Positions 53,642 through 62,732 of a stretch of DNA of 64,000 bases are shown here, piece after piece. Under the pieces are notes generated by a model. That model ran no database searches. It saw only the letters and a program-made list of their open reading frames with translations, and was not told the DNA's origin. This DNA is from JANMDU01 sp043777675 (GTDB lineage Bacteria > Pseudomonadota > Gammaproteobacteria > Burkholderiales > Burkholderiaceae_C): assembly GCA_043777675.1 (NCBI GenBank), contig JAYWHR010000047.1, positions 124,001 to 188,000 of the forward strand. The letters are read 5' to 3'. How positions within the stretch are numbered: position 1 is the stretch's first letter; each line of letters begins with the position of its first letter. The position numbers and the translations under genes are program-made.

Positions 53642-54847
53642 ATGTCTCTTAAGCCCATGCCCGCAGTGCTCATCATTTGGTTCACCAGCCTCTTTCTCGG
53701 CCTACAGCCCATTACCACCGATCTGTATTTGCCTGCACTGCCGAGCATGACGACGGCGCTGGGCGCTTCGATGCCACAAGCGCAGCTCACACTGTCTGCC
53801 TTGCTGTTGTGTTTTGGCATCTCGCAATTGATCTGGGGCCCTGTGTCTGACAAATACGGCCGCAAGCCAGTGTTGATTGCGGGCTTGGCGCTGTATGCCA
53901 TGGCCAGCTTGGGCAGCGCGTTTTCTGCGAACGTCGAATCACTCATTGCCTGGCGCGCCTTGCAAGGCGCAGCGATGGGCGCGCCTGTGATGTGTGCGCG
54001 CGCGATGGCGCGTGATCTGTATGCGCCAGAAGAAGCTGCACGACTGATGAGCAAAGGGCTCTCGGGCCTTGGCCTGATTGCGATTTTGTGCGTGCCTGCG
54101 GGCAGCGTGATTAGTTTTTATCTTGGCTGGCGCTTTGCTTTGTTGGCACTAGCCGTCTATGGCGCAGCGGCGCTGGTGCTGGTGCTTTTGAAATTCAACG
54201 AGACCAACGCACGGCGCAATCCTGCCGCTCTACAACCCGCTATTTTGATCAGCACTTGGCGCAGCATTCTGGCGCATCCGCAATTTTGGACGTATGCCTT
54301 GCTTGCGCTCACCTCGTATTGCGGCTTGTTTGTGTTTCTAGCCACCTCATCGTTTGTCTATTTGAAGGTGCTGGATCAGAGCAAATGGGTGTATAGCGCG
54401 GTGATGGTGGGTATGTCGGCCTTCTACGTGCTCGGTACGTTTGCGAGCCGCCGCGTGCTGGCCAAGCATGGCGTTCAACGTATGGTGTGGGCAGGCGGCT
54501 GGATCACGCTCACGGCTTGTGTGATGTATGGCGCGGTGCTTGTCATGCTGCCGGGCAGCGTGATTGCTTTGGCAGTTTGCCAATTCGTTTTCATGACGGG
54601 GCATGGCTTTCATCAGCCTGCGGGGCAATCGGGCAGCGCGGCAGCATTTCCACAAGCCGCAGGCGCTGCTTCAGCCATGGCGGGATTTTTGATGATGGTG
54701 GCTGCTTTCGCTACAGGCCTCGGCCTCGGCGCAAACATGGATGGCAGCGTACGTCCGATGGTACTGGGCATCATGTTTTGGGGACTGATGATCTTGATCA
54801 CGGCTTGGGTGTTGGTGCAGCGCTATGGCAAGCTCAGTAATACTTAG
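53642..54847 (+). CDS. MFS exporter of the Bcr/CflA type
   Basis: 401 residues with 12 predicted membrane helices. The segment TTDLYLPALPSM (about 26-37), ISQLIWGPVSDKYGRKPVL (about 61-79) with the MFS loop-2-3 signature, and RALQGAAMGAPVMCARAMARDL (about 107-128) fit drug/amino-acid exporters of the Bcr/CflA family. It probably uses the proton gradient; substrate unknown. The miaA start lies 23 bases inside its end. Confidence 0.92.
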   Translation: MSLKPMPAVLIIWFTSLFLGLQPITTDLYLPALPSMTTALGASMPQAQLTLSALLLCFGISQLIWGPVSDKYGRKPVLIAGLALYAMASLGSAFSANVESLIAWRALQGAAMGAPVMCARAMARDLYAPEEAARLMSKGLSGLGLIAILCVPAGSVISFYLGWRFALLALAVYGAAALVLVLLKFNETNARRNPAALQPAILISTWRSILAHPQFWTYALLALTSYCGLFVFLATSSFVYLKVLDQSKWVYSAVMVGMSAFYVLGTFASRRVLAKHGVQRMVWAGGWITLTACVMYGAVLVMLPGSVIALAVCQFVFMTGHGFHQPAGQSGSAAAFPQAAGAASAMAGFLMMVAAFATGLGLGANMDGSVRPMVLGIMFWGLMILITAWVLVQRYGKLSNT

Positions 54848-55838
54848 CGCTGGCGATCCAGCTGACATTCGTGCGATAGCGATCGCAGGGCCTACGGCGA
54901 GTGGGAAGTCTGCTTTGTCAATGTGCATCGCTGAGCGCTTTGACAGCGAAATCATTAGCGTCGATTCAGCCATCGTTTATCGCGGTATGGATATTGGCAC
55001 GGCCAAACCTTCGCGCGAAGAAATGCGCCAAGTGCCGCATCATTTGATCGACACGCTCGATCCCACACAAAGCTACAGCGCCGCTCAATTTGTGACAGAT
55101 GCTGAGCGCTTAATCACAGAGGTCAACGCACGCGGCAAACTGGCGCTATTGGTGGGCGGCACGATGCTGTATTTTAAAGCGCTGATTGAGGGCATGGATG
55201 CGATGCCACCAGCCAATCCGGAGATTCGCGCACGCATTGATCAAGAGGCTGCTCTTGAAGGCTGGCCGGCCATGCATGCCCAGCTCGCTTTGGTCGATAC
55301 GATCACAGCCGCACGCCTCTCGCCCAACGATTCGCAGCGCATCCAGCGTGCGCTTGAGGTGTATCGCGCGACGGGACAGCCGATCTCATCTTTTCACCGT
55401 AAAAATGATCAAAAACAGCCTGTAGCCGGCAAAAAATATGCGCAAACTGCTATAAATTCAATAGCGAATATGCCCATCATCAGCCTAGAGCCTGCCAACC
55501 GCGCTTGGCTTCACGAGCGCATCGCTGTGCGCTTTGAGCAGATGCTACGCGAGGGCTTGGTCGATGAGGTGCGCCAACTCAAAGCTCGCGCTGATCTTCA
55601 TCTCAATCTGCCCTCTATGCGCTGCGTGGGCTATCGGCAAGCTTGGGAGATGCTCGATGGTTTGTGTAGTCAAACACAGTTCAGGGAAAAAGGCCTAGCC
55701 GCCACGCGGCAACTCGCCAAACGGCAAGCCACCTGGCAGCGCAGCATGCAGATGCCAGCGTTTAACAAGCATGTAATTGAAGCAGATAGCCCCACTGCTG
55801 CACCGGATGCAATGCGGTTGATACAGTCTTGGTTATGA
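54825..55838 (+). CDS. miaA: tRNA dimethylallyltransferase, with an embedded repeat
   Basis: 337 residues. The enzyme adds a dimethylallyl group to A37 of tRNAs reading U-starting codons. The P-loop GPTASGKS is near 21-28, the SVDSAIVYRGMDIGTAKP block near 45-62, and the GGTMLYFKAL catalytic segment near 110. About 20 residues (KQPVAGKKYAQTAINSIANM) between QPISSFHRK and PIISLEP are coded by an inverted repeat copy at 55403-55465. The frame is open, so function is likely kept. The start overlaps the MFS gene by 23 bases. Confidence 0.95.
   Translation: MASSVILSAGDPADIRAIAIAGPTASGKSALSMCIAERFDSEIISVDSAIVYRGMDIGTAKPSREEMRQVPHHLIDTLDPTQSYSAAQFVTDAERLITEVNARGKLALLVGGTMLYFKALIEGMDAMPPANPEIRARIDQEAALEGWPAMHAQLALVDTITAARLSPNDSQRIQRALEVYRATGQPISSFHRKNDQKQPVAGKKYAQTAINSIANMPIISLEPANRAWLHERIAVRFEQMLREGLVDEVRQLKARADLHLNLPSMRCVGYRQAWEMLDGLCSQTQFREKGLAATRQLAKRQATWQRSMQMPAFNKHVIEADSPTAAPDAMRLIQSWL
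55403..55465 (-). repeat. Dispersed repeat inside miaA (inverted)
   Basis: On the plus strand: ATGATCAAAAACAGCCTGTA, GCCGGCAAAAAATATGCGCA, and CTATAAATTCAATAGC. It matches the reverse complement of copies 1 and 2 and is in frame. Confidence 0.8.
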
Positions 55839-55863
55839 AGAAACTGCACATGCAAGGTCAAGT

Positions 55864-56532
55864 GTGAGCGAAGCGATCGTTGTTCGAATCAAAGATCTTG
55901 CCAAACGCTATGGCCAGACAAATGTTTTCACGGGCGTGAGTTTGCAAGTAGCTGCTGGTGAATTCGTTGCCATCGTGGGCGATTCGGGTGTAGGCAAATC
56001 TACTTTACTTAATTGCATGGCTGGGCTCGATCATTGGGATGCAGGCTCGCTCCATGTGCAGGGCGCAGACCTTGGCGCACTCAGCGATGAGCAGCTTGCG
56101 CTTTGGCGGCGCAAATCTGTCGGGTTTGTTTTTCAAGCTTTTCATGTGTTGCCGCATTTGGATGTGGCGCAAAACATTGGCCTGCCTTTGCTGCTGCTCA
56201 AGGCACAGCCTGCGCAGATCACGCCACGCGTCAACACGATGCTTCAAGCCGTTGGTTTAGAAGGCTTAGGCGCTCGCCTGCCTCAGGAGCTCTCTGGCGG
56301 CCAGCTCCAACGCGTGGCCATTGCCCGAGCCCTCGTGCATGCGCCAGCTCTCGTGCTAGCCGATGAGCCCACTGGCAACCTTGATCCGAGCACCGCCGAA
56401 AAGGTGATGGATGCTTTGATTTCGCAAACGCGAAGCAGTGGCGCGGCGCTCGTGCTCGTGACGCATTCGCAAGCCGCTGCATCGCGCGCTGACCGTGTGC
56501 TGCATCTGACTGCGCAAGGCATTCGCGCATGA
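55864..56532 (+). CDS. ABC transporter ATP-binding subunit, LolD/YbbA-like
   Basis: 222 residues with Walker A GDSGVGKST (about 40-48), signature LSGGQLQRVAIARAL (about 141-155) and Walker B LVLADEPTGNLD (about 161-172). The start is GTG at 55864. It forms an operon with the long FtsX-type permease (ATGA overlap) and an AttH-like protein, the composition of YbbAP-type exporters for lipids or hydrophobic compounds. Confidence 0.93.
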   Translation: MSEAIVVRIKDLAKRYGQTNVFTGVSLQVAAGEFVAIVGDSGVGKSTLLNCMAGLDHWDAGSLHVQGADLGALSDEQLALWRRKSVGFVFQAFHVLPHLDVAQNIGLPLLLLKAQPAQITPRVNTMLQAVGLEGLGARLPQELSGGQLQRVAIARALVHAPALVLADEPTGNLDPSTAEKVMDALISQTRSSGAALVLVTHSQAAASRADRVLHLTAQGIRA

Positions 56533-59099
56533 TGGATTTGCTGCGCAGCTTCTCTTGGCAAGAGCTGCGCCAGCATCCTTGGCGCTATGCTGCGGCACTC
56601 TCCAGCATAGCGCTTGGCGTGGCGCTGGCGTTTTCTGTGCATTTGATCAATGCGAGTGCGCTCGCCGAGTTTTCTTCAGCGCTCCAATCCGTGCAGGGTC
56701 AGCCTGATGCGAGCGTGCGTGGCGTATCAGGCTCAGGCTCAGGCCATTTTGATGAAGCAGTTTTTGAAACCATTGCTGCGCACGAAGCAGTCGAATTGGC
56801 ATTCCCGGTATTGGAGTTATCGACCTACGCCCTGAATTCCAATAACAAAAAAATTGCAGTTCGTATCGTCGGTTTGGATGCTTTGTCTGCAGCGCAAATG
56901 GCGCCTGCGCTGATCCCGCGCCCAAAAGAGACTGCTGCACGGTTTGCATTGTTTGCACCGCGCCAAGCGTTTTTAAATGCAGCAGCGATGCAGGCGTTAG
57001 GCGATGCTGAGCTGCGCATTGTCAACGGTAGCCGCATTGAAACTTTGCAAGCGGCGGGCAGCATCTCCGCGCCGGGAGCGCCGCTCATCGTGATGGATTT
57101 GGGTGCGATGCAAGACGCCTTCAATGCCCAAGGCCAACTCAGTCGAATCGATCTTCGGATGCGTGCGGGCGCATCACCCTCCTCCATCACGCTGCCCTCG
57201 CACTTGCTGCTCGCCCAACCCGATGATGCGGGCGAACGCACGGATCAGCTCTCGCGCGCTTACCGCGTGAACATGACTGTGCTCTCGTTGGTCGCGCTAT
57301 TCACAGGCGCATTTCTCGTTTACTCCGTTCTCACGCTGGCAGTCGCCAAACGCGCTCAGCAATTCGCATTGCTCGGCGTGTTGGGTTTAACTTCTCGCCA
57401 GCGCCTGCAGCTGGTATTGGTTGAAGCCAGCTTACTTGGCGCACTGGGTGCTGCGCTTGGCATTGCGCTGGGTGCCGGCCTTGCCACATGGGGCTTGCGA
57501 GCGCTCGGCGGGGATTTGGGGGGCGGCTACTTTTCGGGCGCAACGCCGCCGCTGCAATGGAGCACCTTTGCAGCAATAGCCTATGGCACGCTCGGCTGGC
57601 TCGCATCGGTTGCAGGCGCTTGGTGGCCAGCGCGCGCTGCGCAAAGCTTGCCACTCGCGCAAACCTTGAAAGGTTTAGGCCACGTTCACAGTCAGCAGCG
57701 CAAACCTTGGATCGCTCTTCTTTTGATAGCATTCAGCGCACTATTTTCTTGGGCTCCACCTTTATTTGGCATGCCCATTGCTGCTTACTTTGCAGTGGGG
57801 TTGCTGCTGGTCGGCGGCATGGGCTTGCTGCCTTGGGGCGTGAGCTTGTTGTACGACCGCCTCTCGCCGCTGGTGGCTACAAAAGCTTTGCCGATGCTTG
57901 CGGTGGAGCGCGCTCGGCGCATGCGCGAAGTGGCTGTGGTCGCAGTCAGCGGTGTGGTGGCAGCGCTCAGCTTAGGTGTGGCGCTCACGGTGATGGTCAG
58001 CAGTTTTCGCGTGTCGGTCAGCACTTGGCTCGATACCATGCTGCCCGCGCCGCTTTATACACGACTCACTTCATCAACCCAGATGGCCGACGGTTTGTAT
58101 TTCTCTCCCGATAGGGTGCAAGCTATAGCTATGCTGCCCGGTGTGCAGCGCGTGGAGGGGATTCGCTTGCGCAATCTGAATCTGGGATCGACGCTGCCTG
58201 ATGTGCAGCTGATCGCGCGCCCGATCAAGCTGCAAAACGCAGCGAAGACGCTACCGCTGGTAGGCGAGATTTTTCAGCCTCCCGCAGCAGGTGCGATTCC
58301 TGTGTTTGTCAGTGAGGCGATGCTGCAGCTCCATCAAGCCGTTCCAGGCCAGATTTATGATCAAAAGTGGCTTGTAGCCGGCATCAAATCTACCCAAAGT
58401 GCTACTGAATCTATAGCAAATCAAACGCCGCCCGTTTTCTATGTTGCAGGCGTCTGGCGTGATTACGTGCGGCAGTTTGGCTCGATCGTGATGGATCATG
58501 CGCAGTATGTGCAGCTCTCGCGTGATGAGAGGATTAATGATTTGGCCATCTGGCCTCAAGCTAATGCCAACACCCTAGCCATCCAAAGCCAAGTGCGCCA
58601 GCTCTTTAGCGAAGATACTGCACTTGCGAATTTGGTGGAATTTGCCAGCAGCGCAGAGATTCGTAGCATTTCGCTCAAAATGTTTGATCGCAGCTTCGCA
58701 GTGACGTATTGGCTGCAAGCGGTGGCGATAGCGATTGGCCTCTTTGGCATTGCCACAAGTTTTTCAGCGCAGGTGTTGTCTAGGCGCAAAGAGTTTGGCT
58801 TGCTCGCGCATTTGGGGCTGACTCGCTCCCAGATACTCCGCGTGGTGGCGCTCGAAGGCGCTGCGTGGACGGCGATTGGCGCGATAGCGGGCTGCATGCT
58901 TGGCCTACTCGTCTCACTCGTGCTCATTCATGTGGTCAATCCGCAGAGTTTTCGCTGGACGATGGACATGAGCATTCCATGGTTGCGCCTACTCTATCTC
59001 GCAGCAGCGGTGATGCTCGCCGGTACGATCACCGCTTGGCTCGCTGGCCGCGCTGCCGCTTCGCGCGATGCCGTGCTTGCTGTCAAGGAAGATTGGTGA
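56529..59099 (+). CDS. FtsX/YbbP-like ABC transporter permease
   Basis: 856 residues. N-terminal helix (about 20-40), a large periplasmic domain, three helices (about 240-360), further helices (about 385-490), another periplasmic domain and three C-terminal helices with the FtsX core (about 720-850). This is the ten-helix layout of YbbP-type subunits. A clear dispersed-repeat copy (58358-58420) codes part of the second periplasmic domain, and a weak one may lie near 57717. The next gene starts in its stop codon (TGATG). Confidence 0.9.
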   Translation: MMDLLRSFSWQELRQHPWRYAAALSSIALGVALAFSVHLINASALAEFSSALQSVQGQPDASVRGVSGSGSGHFDEAVFETIAAHEAVELAFPVLELSTYALNSNNKKIAVRIVGLDALSAAQMAPALIPRPKETAARFALFAPRQAFLNAAAMQALGDAELRIVNGSRIETLQAAGSISAPGAPLIVMDLGAMQDAFNAQGQLSRIDLRMRAGASPSSITLPSHLLLAQPDDAGERTDQLSRAYRVNMTVLSLVALFTGAFLVYSVLTLAVAKRAQQFALLGVLGLTSRQRLQLVLVEASLLGALGAALGIALGAGLATWGLRALGGDLGGGYFSGATPPLQWSTFAAIAYGTLGWLASVAGAWWPARAAQSLPLAQTLKGLGHVHSQQRKPWIALLLIAFSALFSWAPPLFGMPIAAYFAVGLLLVGGMGLLPWGVSLLYDRLSPLVATKALPMLAVERARRMREVAVVAVSGVVAALSLGVALTVMVSSFRVSVSTWLDTMLPAPLYTRLTSSTQMADGLYFSPDRVQAIAMLPGVQRVEGIRLRNLNLGSTLPDVQLIARPIKLQNAAKTLPLVGEIFQPPAAGAIPVFVSEAMLQLHQAVPGQIYDQKWLVAGIKSTQSATESIANQTPPVFYVAGVWRDYVRQFGSIVMDHAQYVQLSRDERINDLAIWPQANANTLAIQSQVRQLFSEDTALANLVEFASSAEIRSISLKMFDRSFAVTYWLQAVAIAIGLFGIATSFSAQVLSRRKEFGLLAHLGLTRSQILRVVALEGAAWTAIGAIAGCMLGLLVSLVLIHVVNPQSFRWTMDMSIPWLRLLYLAAAVMLAGTITAWLAGRAAASRDAVLAVKEDW
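58358..58420 (-). repeat. Dispersed repeat inside the ABC permease (inverted)
   Basis: On the plus strand: TGATCAAAAGTGGCTTGTAG, CCGGCATCAAATCTACCCAA, then GTGCTACTGAATCTATAGCA. It aligns best with the miaA copy and is in frame. Confidence 0.7.
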
Positions 59100-60172
59100 T
59101 GCTTCGCCGCGCTGCATTACTCTCCCCCGCACTATTGGCTTGGCGCGAGGCACTGGCTTTGCCAACGAAGGCGCTTAGCTTCCCACGCGAGCACGGCTCG
59201 CATCCAGCGTTCCGTACAGAATGGTGGTATCTCACCGGCTATGCCGACGTTGGCACACGCGATCAGCCCCGTTTACTCGGCTTTCAAATCACCTTCTTTC
59301 GCTCACGCATTGATGCAGCGCAATCACTCAAATCTCGCTTCGCAGCCCAGCAAATCCTCTTCGCCCATGCCGCGCTCACAGACGTATCAGCGCAAAAGCA
59401 CTGGCACGATCAGCGCATCGCCCGCGCAGGATTTGGTATAGCAACAGCCGCAGAGCAAACCACCGATTTAAAGCTGCGTGATTGGACGTTGCAACGAAAC
59501 GCAGGCGGCGCATACACAAGCCGAATCACTGCAAAAGACTTTCAATTCGATCTGCAATTCATCCCGAAACAGCCCTTGCTTTTACAAGGCGAGCGTGGCC
59601 TCTCACGCAAAGGCCCTGAGGCCAAACAAGCCAGCTATTACTACAGCCAACCGCAATTGACCGCCAAGGGCCGCATCACGCATGCAGGTCAACAATCTGC
59701 TGTCAAAGCAGGCATCGCTTGGCTGGATCACGAGTGGAGTGAGGAAATCCTCCATCCTGAGGCCGTTGGCTGGGATTGGATTGGCATGAATCTCTTTGAC
59801 GGCAGTAGCCTGACCGCATTCCAACTGCGCCGCATGGATTGCTCAGCGCTTTGGGCGGGCGGCAGTTTCCGAAATGCCATCTCCGCCACATCCGCCACAA
59901 CCATCTTCCAACCCACAGAGGTGAGTTTCAAAGCAGGAGAAATTTGGGTCAGCCCCAGCAGCGCAGGCCGTTACCCCATTCAATGGCAAGTGACCACCCT
60001 ACGCGGCACATTCACCATACGTTCGCTCATGAATTCTCAAGAGCTAGATAGCCGCAGCTCAACCGGTACAGTCTATTGGGAAGGCTTGGCTGATCTGCTC
60101 GATACCCAAGGCCGTCTTGTTGGGCGTGGCTATTTAGAGATGACAGGCTATGCCGGTCGACTACAAATTTAA
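59099..60172 (+). CDS. AttH/carotenoid 1,2-hydratase-like lipocalin-fold protein
   Basis: 357 residues with a short signal-like N-terminus. FRTEWWYLTGY (about 39-49) and the LDHEWSEEILHPEAVGWDWIGMNLFDG segment (about 211-237, conserved Trp) are those of AttH-like proteins with two lipocalin-type barrels. It is the third gene of the ABC operon (TGATG overlap) and probably a periplasmic partner that handles the hydrophobic cargo. The stop codon lies inside a dispersed-repeat copy, so the end of the protein was set by the repeat. Confidence 0.87.
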   Translation: MLRRAALLSPALLAWREALALPTKALSFPREHGSHPAFRTEWWYLTGYADVGTRDQPRLLGFQITFFRSRIDAAQSLKSRFAAQQILFAHAALTDVSAQKHWHDQRIARAGFGIATAAEQTTDLKLRDWTLQRNAGGAYTSRITAKDFQFDLQFIPKQPLLLQGERGLSRKGPEAKQASYYYSQPQLTAKGRITHAGQQSAVKAGIAWLDHEWSEEILHPEAVGWDWIGMNLFDGSSLTAFQLRRMDCSALWAGGSFRNAISATSATTIFQPTEVSFKAGEIWVSPSSAGRYPIQWQVTTLRGTFTIRSLMNSQELDSRSSTGTVYWEGLADLLDTQGRLVGRGYLEMTGYAGRLQI

Positions 60173-60223
60173 TAGCACTCTGCGCAATATTTACGCCGGC
60201 TATACCCTGTTTTTCACCTCAAG
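60160..60223 (+). repeat. Dispersed repeat at the end of the AttH-like gene
   Basis: GACTACAAATTTAATAGCAC, TCTGCGCAATATTTACGCCG, GCTATACCCTGTTTTTCACC. The gene's TAA stop (60170-60172) is in its left part. Confidence 0.8.
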
Positions 60224-60247
60224 TTTCTACAATCCAAGCGCTAGCCC

Positions 60248-61585
60248 TCACATGGGCACATTCATCAATCGCAAAGAGGCCAGCGCCATGATCTGCGCTG
60301 ATTGCACCAACTCTTCAATCCCCACATACTCATCGGGTTGATGCGCCAAATCCAAAATGCCGGGGCCGTAGGCAATCACGTCTTTCAGATGGCCGGTGCG
60401 CACAATATGCTTGTGGTCATACGTGCCAGGGCTGGAAATATAGCTGGGCTCACGACCCAGCACGCGAGCGATAGCACGCGCTGTGGCATCCACCACGGGC
60501 GTATCTTTCGGCGTTGCAGTTGGCACAAAGCTCATAATTTCACGGATATTGAAATCAAAGCCGGGGCGCGTGCGCTGAAGCTCTTGCAGCATCTCCAAAA
60601 TCTCGCGTTTCACATCTTCTAAATTTTCTTCAGCAATAAAGCGCCGATCCAGCACCGCGCGGCAACTGTGCGCCACCACGGGCGCGGGCGTATCCGCCGT
60701 CGGCCAGCCGCGTGCATCGCTGGCATAGCGCTGCTCAACTTGCCCGCCATGAATGCTGTTCACGTTCAGCGTGGACACTCTCGCGCCCGGTGGCTCCACG
60801 GGCTCAGCTGTGCGCCTCGCTCCAAGCGTAGGCTGTAATTTTGTCTCCAACAAATGAATAAACGCGCTCATGTGATTGATCGCGCTATCACCCAAAAATG
60901 GCATTGAGCCATGTGCAATACGCCCTTTGGTTTCCACCTCGGCCCAATACACGCCGCGATGCCCCAAGCAAATGCGATCCACACCCAGCGGCTCAGGAAT
61001 GATCACATGATGCACACGCGGCTTGGAGAAATAACCCTTCTCCGCTAAATAGCCCACACCTGCAAACCCGCCCGATTCTTCATCCACTGTGCCACTGATC
61101 TCCAGCGTGCCATTGAAGGGAATGCCGCTGTCTATCAGCGCCTCGCAAGCAATCACGCTGGATGCCAACCCGCCCTTCATATCGCAAGCGCCTCGCCCAT
61201 AAACTTTGCCATCGCGCACCTCCCCGCCAAACGGCTCAAACGTCCAGCCACTGCCGGCCTCGACCACATCGATGTGACTGTTGAAATGCACACATTCGCC
61301 GTTGCCCACCTCTCCGTGTCTTTTGCCCTGGCCTTCATAGCGCGCCACCACATTCGTACGCGGATGCGAATCACTATCGCCCGGCGCACCCTCGGCGCGA
61401 ATGTATTCAACCGCAAACCCCTTTTTTTTCAACCGCTCGCCCAGAAACCGCGCACACGCCTCGTAAGCATCACCGGGTGGATTGATCGTCGGAATGCGGA
61501 TCAAATCTTGCGTGAGCGCAGTCACTTCCTCGCGGCGAGATTCGATGGCAGAAAGAAGTTTTGTGGAGTATGCGTCAGAAGTCAT
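60248..61585 (-). CDS. M20-family deacylase (ArgE/DapE-like)
   Basis: 445 residues from the ATG at 61585 (an ATG at 61597 adds four). The two-zinc site is readable: HIDVV (His), GRGACDMKGG (bridging Asp), DEESGG (Glu-Glu), the IIPEP Glu and the C-terminal TYDHKHI His. Such enzymes cleave N-acyl groups from amino acids. It is longer than DapE (~375) and closer to the ArgE/DapE-like group of uncertain substrate. It is convergent with the AttH-like gene. Confidence 0.88.
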   Translation of the reverse strand: MTSDAYSTKLLSAIESRREEVTALTQDLIRIPTINPPGDAYEACARFLGERLKKKGFAVEYIRAEGAPGDSDSHPRTNVVARYEGQGKRHGEVGNGECVHFNSHIDVVEAGSGWTFEPFGGEVRDGKVYGRGACDMKGGLASSVIACEALIDSGIPFNGTLEISGTVDEESGGFAGVGYLAEKGYFSKPRVHHVIIPEPLGVDRICLGHRGVYWAEVETKGRIAHGSMPFLGDSAINHMSAFIHLLETKLQPTLGARRTAEPVEPPGARVSTLNVNSIHGGQVEQRYASDARGWPTADTPAPVVAHSCRAVLDRRFIAEENLEDVKREILEMLQELQRTRPGFDFNIREIMSFVPTATPKDTPVVDATARAIARVLGREPSYISSPGTYDHKHIVRTGHLKDVIAYGPGILDLAHQPDEYVGIEELVQSAQIMALASLRLMNVPM

Positions 61586-61644
61586 AAATACGAGCATACA
61601 TCTAAAGCGTTTAGGCTGTTTGTCGTTATTTTTGCAGCGCTAAA

Positions 61645-61670
61645 TGCTATTGAATTAATAGCGCATCGCT
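61645..61670 (+). repeat. Dispersed repeat, partial copy
   Basis: TGCTATTGAATTAATAGCGC matches the palindromic left end of the dispersed repeat; the rest is not conserved. Confidence 0.45.
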
Positions 61671-61706
61671 GACCACGCTCGGGCGGAGCGTTAAACCAAG
61701 CCAGCG

Positions 61707-62621
61707 TTATCGCAAGCCCGGCTTGGATTGGAGGTATTGCACAAAAGTGCGAGCTGCAGCAGATAGCGGATAGTCTTTTCGCCAAACCACTTGCCATTGG
61801 CGCTGCAAAGGAAATCCATTGACTTTCAGCTCGACTAAGCCTGAATGCGCAGCGCTGCCGGTGAATGCCATGCGCGAGATCACACCAATCCCCAAGCCTG
61901 AAGCCACAGCATGCTTGAGTGCTTCATTGCTGCCCAAGCTCATGGCTATGCGCGGCTCAAAACTGTGTGCCATGAAGTGCTGCAGAGCTACTGTGCGTGT
62001 GCCGCTGCCGCTTTCACGCATCAGCCAGCGCTCAAGTTGCAATTGGGTAAGCTGCGTACGTTTGCCAGCGCGTGGATGGTTTGCACCTGCAATCACCACC
62101 AAAGGATTGGCCATAAAAGGCAAAGCATCCAGTGGTAAATGCGCCGGTGGCAGCATCATCACCGCCAAATCGTCACTGTGTTTTTCAAGCCGCTCCACCA
62201 CGCGATCACGGTTTTCTACAGCCAAATCAATATCTACCCCCGGATGCGCAGCAGCGAAGGGCCCGAGCAGATCGGGCACAAAGTATTCGGCTGTGGTCAC
62301 TGCTGCAATTTTGAGCCGCCCACGCACTAAACCCTGCATATCGGAAAGCGTGGATTCAAAGCGCTGCCAGCAGCCCACCACTTCGCCCACAGTTTCCAAC
62401 AGCGCGTGCCCGGCAGCCGTGAGTTGAATGCGCCGGCCCACCGTATCAAAAAGCGGTGTACCTGCCGCGCCCGCCAACTCTTTGAGCTGTACGCTCACTG
62501 TGGGCTGCGAGACATGCAACTCCTGTGCAGCGCGCGTGACCGAGAGCAGCCGCGCCGTGGCTTCAAAGGCGCGCAGCTGCTGGGGAGTCGTTCGCAGTAA
62601 ACGCTGTAAGTGTCTATTCAT
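61707..62621 (-). CDS. LysR-family regulator, CbbR-like
   Basis: 304 residues: HTH (SVTRAAQELHVSQPTVSVQL, about 27-46) and an effector domain with GRLKIAAVTTAEYFVPDLLG near 100-119, typical of the CbbR/CysB-like branch. It is divergent from icd with 111 bases between starts. No Calvin-cycle genes are visible, so it may govern icd or respond to a central-carbon metabolite; that is inference. Confidence 0.92.
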   Translation of the reverse strand: MNRHLQRLLRTTPQQLRAFEATARLLSVTRAAQELHVSQPTVSVQLKELAGAAGTPLFDTVGRRIQLTAAGHALLETVGEVVGCWQRFESTLSDMQGLVRGRLKIAAVTTAEYFVPDLLGPFAAAHPGVDIDLAVENRDRVVERLEKHSDDLAVMMLPPAHLPLDALPFMANPLVVIAGANHPRAGKRTQLTQLQLERWLMRESGSGTRTVALQHFMAHSFEPRIAMSLGSNEALKHAVASGLGIGVISRMAFTGSAAHSGLVELKVNGFPLQRQWQVVWRKDYPLSAAARTFVQYLQSKPGLR

Positions 62622-62638
62622 AGCTTTTATTCTATGCG

Positions 62639-62671
62639 AATCATAAAAATAAAGTATTTTTCTTAATGATT
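62639..62671. promoter_or_regulatory. Inverted repeat between LysR gene and icd
   Basis: AATCAT plus AAAAATA (62639-62651) faces TATTTTT and ATGATT (62655-62671), with four extra bases in the right arm. Its place between divergent LysR and target genes fits a LysR operator. Confidence 0.45.
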
Positions 62672-62732
62672 GATTGTGCCTACAGTTCGATCATGTCTAC
62701 AGATTTTGTAGATCACTCCTCGAAAGATCATC

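Noticed and set aside
57717..57757. Possible further repeat copy in the ABC permease
   Set aside because: Only TTTGATAGCATTCAGCGCAC fits and the core GCCGGC is missing; too weak to list.
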